Shown here: one piece after another, positions 59,761 to 64,000 of the stretch | Layout of the letters: each line of letters starts with the position of its first letter | How positions within the stretch are numbered: the first letter of the stretch is position 1 | Assembly: GCF_965638725.1 (NCBI RefSeq) | Contig: NC_134963.1 | Location: 14,908,501 to 14,972,500 of the forward strand | From: Aptenodytes patagonicus | Taxonomy: Eukaryota; Chordata; Aves; Sphenisciformes; Spheniscidae | Reading direction: 5' to 3' | Length of the DNA stretch: 64,000 nt | Program-made: the position numbers and the translations under genes | The notes under the pieces: model-generated | Told to the model about the DNA's origin: nothing | The model's input: only the letters and a program-made list of their open reading frames with translations | Database searches by the model: none

Positions 59761-62700
59761 TCAGTAGCAAAATGATGCAGTAAGGGTAAAGACCTTGCCT
59801 TTAGGTATAGTAGTAAAGCTTAAAACTGACAGGAACTGTTGAACTGATGTGGATGTACTGACACTGGTCAGAGGACTGTGTGGCAAGATACTGAGCACGC
59901 CAATACTCAGCTTTGCTACTTCCTAGCAAAAACTGAGGAAGCAGGAGGCTAACAGTCCTGTGCCCTTAAAAGTCATTTAGGAAAGATAAGGAGGATCAAC
60001 ACAGTAGGAAAAAAGAGATAAAAGAAAACAGCAGATGTAGAAAATCAAAAGCTATTGGTGACAATAGCCTGCCCCTGAAGACAATCCCTGTAATATATTG
60101 CACCAGAAAGACCTTATATAATGAAAAGTGTGAGAGCCATCATGCCATTGCACTCCATTACTTTAGCTAATAGAATGATCTGAACAGAAGAAGGCTGGGA
60201 AGAATTTTATAGTAATTAGCAAACCTGTTAGTGCCCATTTTTCTTCTGCACAACACATGAACAAAAGAAAAGCAGACACAGCTATTAAGGGAAACTGACA
60301 GGAAGAGAAAGTGGGAAGACAGACAATGAGTTGGGTACCTCTGCAAGAAATAAAAATAATAATTACATTTTTTATTACAAAACCAGTATACAAGGATTTT
60401 TAGCTTTGCACTAAAAAAATACACTGCAATACTCTACTAAAAATATAGCTCATAATCATCCACATCCAAGTACTACTAGTAGAGAAGGAACAGAGGAAAC
60501 ATAATGTATACATCCACTCCATACAATTCCTGCAACATTCAGTACCTCCGTAAGCAGCTCAGTATAACTTTGTCCAGATTCCATAAACATAGGGTTTTTT
60601 AAAATCACATGGAACTGATCCATTGCAAGCTGTTTGTACTGAATCCATGATTTTAACCTTATAGCTACAAATGAAGTGTATTTATAATGACATGAACAAG
60701 ATGTGCCCTTTTCACTTGATTTCAGTATCTTACTGACCCTTTGAAGACTGGAGCAGAATTGCTCTGAAACTGCTGATGCTTAGCAGCGAAGCTAGGTGGT
60801 AAGCCCTCTCACTTTTCGAATTAAGACAAAGCATATTTGGTTTTGCCATCCTGGCTTGCTGCATTGTCCTAGTCATTGTTATTGTAGATATCCAACCATA
60901 GCAAGAAGAGCCCTGATCAATATGTCTTTGTTGTGTAGACCTGAATTAACTACATCTCACTTTCCTTTGACAGCAACACAGATCACATGCAGCTGCTGCT
61001 TCCACTATGAGAAACACGAATTCTGGAAAGCATATTCATTATCTGGCTGTTAAAAGCAACGGAGCATGCAAGCCTCACCCTGCCTGGGTTACCTGAGAAA
61101 TCAACATCTCCGTTTGATTAAGTGACTGCCAGCTAGTCACCTTCTCACTCTAACCTTGATGTGGCAGGACTGTGACAAGTGCATATAGTGTAACATCACA
61201 AAATGTTTCACTGATACTCACAAATAGATAGCTTAATTTGTTTTCATAGCCTGGTCCCTTACAGCATTTCCACTGCAAACTCTGGTTTTGAGGACAGAAT
61301 ATATCAGCTCTTTATATGGAACCTACCTGAAAGCCAGCTGGTAGGAAGCCAGGGAGAATCCTGATGAGGTCCAAAGCTCTCAGTCTTTACCCAACTTACA
61401 GCACTTAATAAATTCCAAAGGAATTCCACCACACCACCATTTTTTTAGTTGTAGGACTCAGGATCAGAAAAAATGACTTTATAAAAATTACAGCTCCTTA
61501 ACAGGTCTTCTGTAGCTGAGTATTACTTGTGTACTAAAAAAACTCTGAATGAGTTTCCATTTTACATGCAGAAGCAACTAAGTCCATATAGGGTGAAGTC
61601 TGATTTTTATTTCACTCATTTTGCAGAAGTAACAGCTGCCAGTCGCCAGCTCCCACAATGTTTTCATGGGTCTCATAGTATTTGTTGCTTTTTTCCCAGT
61701 TGCAGCTGCTGGAGTAAGGTGGCCACATAGAAACCTCAGTTTTTACACAAGAAAGAAAAATGAAACCTCTACAGTTGCAGAGAGGAACTCAAAACTGAAA
61801 CTTCATTAGGCCATCTTCAGATGGTAAACAAGCACTGCTCTCACCTATTTTTAAATTTATTATGGTGTTAGGAGTGGACCTGGCTTGTGATTGCTGACCA
61901 CTTAAGAATTAGAACTCTCAGCATTCAACACCACTGTTTGGGTTCATGTATCACCAGTAAATCATCTCACTTCCAACTGCAAAGCTTTTATAAATAGGAA
62001 TATGCACGATACAGACAGAACCCAGCCTGAATTTATAAACTAGCAGGACAGCATAAAAGCACGTAGAACACTGAGAGCTAGTCTTCCCAGGCGTCACTAA
62101 GCAAAGGAGGACATCATTGTTTATATATTTTTTTAGAATTACTTTTCAGCATAGGGCCGGGCTTCCATACAGTGAGATGAAGGTTCATAAGCGCAACTCA
62201 TCTGAGCTCATTTTGAGATAATAACAAAATTTTAAGTAACCACTCAAAAAAAAAATAGTTTAACTGATGCTGGTGCTATTTTAGCATTACAACAAATTCT
62301 AAATATAAGCTTTTCACAATGAAAGATTGACATCAGATAGCATGCACACCTTTCTTTTTCATAAGTCATATTTCTCCTGCAAGCAAGCCTCATCTGCTGT
62401 TGGCAGCAAGCTAGGATATCGTAATTCGGACAAATGCTTTCTTCGGCAAGCTAGAGGTTTTCAGTAACTTTCAAATAGATTTAGAACTCTTGTTGCTGAA
62501 AAAGTAAATGTATGTTTATCAAAGCAAAACCCATCTATTTGAGATGCATTTGCCTAGTAGGATCCAGGTCCAAGATCTGAGTTCTTAGGGACAAACACAA
62601 TGTAAGTGGGAAAACTCATACTCTGCTTCCCAGCCCAGCTGACAGCACAGGTGCCGAGAAACACTAGTTTTCTCTCCTGAAACTTTGGATGGGTATGCCT

Positions 62701-62984
62701 TTTAACACACACTGCAACCATGACAGTATGAAATTTTGCATAAATACTCAAAGCAAAGGTGGACTGAGACACTGGAAAGCTACAGCTAGCACCAGATTAA
62801 AGTGGGGGTGAAGAGAAATTGAGAAGGGGAAAAAAGAGTAGAGAGATGCCCTCTTATCTCAAAAGCACGGGGGATTGCTACACTACCTCTCCCTACTTCG
62901 AAAAGCAACATTTCCTCTAGGAGGGAGAATTTCCACTACCCTATTTCAACCTTCAGTAACTACAGCTGAGACAGATCCAAGGCA
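59761..62984. other. Unique non-coding DNA
   Basis: No supported gene, RNA or clear transposon. Small A-runs occur. Frames of 60-85 codons at 60163-60424, 60796-61053 and 62554-62772 are not recognised. Confidence 0.55.
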
Positions 62985-63419
62985 AAGCAGGGGAAGGGAA
63001 AAAAGATACAGGGGCCTGAGGAGAGGAAAGGAGAAAAAGGAGAAAAAAAAAGAGAAACCAGACCAGTCAGTGAGCTGAGAGAAGAAAAATGAAAGCAGGT
63101 TTAGGGGTGGCAGGAGGTTAAAAGGCAGAACCACAGCGCTCTGCGGTGAGAGGCTGGGGAAAAGGAGGAGGAAAACAGGGCTCTGAGGGGCTGAACCGCT
63201 CTGCTGTCCCACAGGGCGCGGAGGCGGCTGTGACCGCTGCCCCACACAGCAAGCGGCCACAGTCCCCCAAGTACAAGGAACACAACAGGGCAGCAGCGAG
63301 GTTAAGGCTTATTGACACGTTAAAATCCGGCCTTGTGCATGTTTGTTTCAACAAAAAAAAAAAAAAAAAAGCAACCCCACAGCAGGCTCGTTCAGCCGTA
63401 GTCAGTCAGGGGAAGCTTC
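62985..63419. other. CpG-island shore with polypurine tract and A18 run
   Basis: A 40-base pure purine stretch (GA-rich) lies at 63018-63057, and G+C rises from about 63100. CpGs appear from 63140 onward (for example GGCGCGGAGGCGGC near 63215). An A18 run at 63353-63370 interrupts. Overlapping frames of 60-104 codons reflect the GC rise rather than a recognised protein. Confidence 0.6.
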
Positions 63420-64000
63420 TAAGCGAATGTAAACAAAACTACTGCTGAAACAAAGCAGCATCTCGGCGTCGACACGCGTTAGGGCAGCGCCGACGCGCCT
63501 CGCCGTGAGACCTCAACTGCCGAGACGCTGCCTCACCTCCTCTTTCTCTGTCGGAGCCGCCGCCGAGGAGCCACCGGGCGGCACCGCCGCGCAGCGCGGG
63601 AGAGGACGCTCCAGCCGAAGGTCGCGGTCCGAACACGGTTATGGAGCCCCGTGAACGGCAGGAGACCGGTCTGAGAGCCACGACGCCCCGTCCTGTCCGA
63701 GAGCCTCGTCCCGGGGCCCGGTTCGTTACCACAGCGGCGGCCTCAGCTCAGGGTTCCCCTCGCCCCAGGCCGGGCAGCTAATGGGGGGGTGGTAGTGTGA
63801 GAGGAAAAAAGCGGGAAACGGGGCCGAACGGGGAGGCAGCGGGGGGGGGGGGTCACCCTGCGCCCTGGCGCCAGCCCTCCTCAACCCTGCAGAAGCCCCG
63901 GCCTCGACCGCAAAGCCTTCCCTTCACACCTCCGGGCCCTGACTCGGAGGGAGGAGCCTTTTTCACTGCGTTGTCAGAGCGCAGCTCCCCTGCGGCGTGA
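63420..64000. promoter_or_regulatory. CpG island, probable gene promoter / first exon at window edge
   Basis: CpG density jumps sharply: more than 30 CpGs by hand count between 63461 and 63660, against almost none in most of the window. The island is still open at position 64000. It contains a GC box-like GGGCGG (63576-63581), a perfect CCGCGC-A-GCGCGG inverted repeat (63587-63599), (CCG)n pieces and a G12 run at 63841-63852. No TATA box is obvious, as expected for a CpG promoter. The direction of transcription is undecided, and the gene is not identifiable from this end alone. The transcribed region may include the short frame at 63641-63781. Confidence 0.82.
63641..63781 (+). other. Short open frame (46 codons) in the CpG island, possible uORF
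   Basis: An ATG with G at -3 and G at +4 (a favourable start context) opens a 46-residue frame beginning MEPRERQ, rich in Arg and Pro, and ending in TAA at 63779-63781. No family is recognised. If transcription runs rightward through the island, this could be an upstream open reading frame or a short N-terminal exon. The composition is also what any GC-rich non-coding DNA would give. I do not call it a gene. Confidence 0.25.

Noticed and set aside
63797..64000. Open frame of 67 codons to the window edge
   Set aside because: It ends with TGA exactly at 64000, encodes GC-driven Gly/Pro/Arg sequence and crosses the G12 run; no family recognised.

Overview
This window reads as vertebrate nuclear DNA, most likely from a bird. 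By eye it is moderately AT-rich (roughly 40% G+C) and CpG-poor until the last 600 bases. The only interspersed repeats I can recognise are old and heavily diverged: CR1/L3-type LINE fragments, MIR-like SINE fragments and hAT-like MITE remnants with 'TGTAGACAAGCCC'-type ends. There are no young transposons, LTRs, Alu or L1 elements. CR1 as the main LINE together with very sparse repeats argues for a bird. A crocodilian or turtle is possible, but I would expect more repeats there. The species cannot be named from the sequence.

I find no protein-coding gene I can support. The longest open frames (up to 171 codons) have no recognisable family, no domain and no convincing splice context, and they match what chance gives in 64 kb of intergenic or intronic DNA. 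I also recognise no tRNA, rRNA, snRNA or microRNA gene. The window therefore looks like a gene desert or one very long intron, running up to a promoter at its right edge.

Layout: 1-19.8 kb is mostly unique AT-rich DNA with a probable CR1 at 4.7-5.1 kb, a clear CR1 at 9.4-10.0 kb and a probable MITE near 14 kb. From 19.8 to 32.1 kb several blocks look like conserved non-coding elements (19.84-20.40, 25.26-25.70, 27.88-28.34, 31.5-32.1 kb). They are dense in homeodomain (TAAT), FOX (TGTTTAT) and E-box motifs and almost free of simple repeats. From 32 to 43 kb there is a second hAT-like MITE, a pair of adjacent perfect palindromes at 36.4 kb, a MIR-like copy at 37.6 kb and a candidate enhancer at 38.3 kb. 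From 43 to 60 kb there is a third MITE, a strong candidate enhancer at 43.4-43.7 kb, LINE fragments at 49.1 and 53.2 kb, a compact POU/SOX/homeodomain/FOX site cluster at 51.8 kb, and further MIR pieces. From 63.4 kb to the right edge there is a dense CpG island, which is the one strong promoter-type signal and probably marks the 5' end of a gene lying mainly beyond the window.

How the parts may work together is inference: the candidate enhancer blocks could serve the CpG-island promoter at 63.4-64 kb or another developmental gene outside the window. Calls of 'conserved-looking' rest on motif content and texture only, because no alignment could be run.
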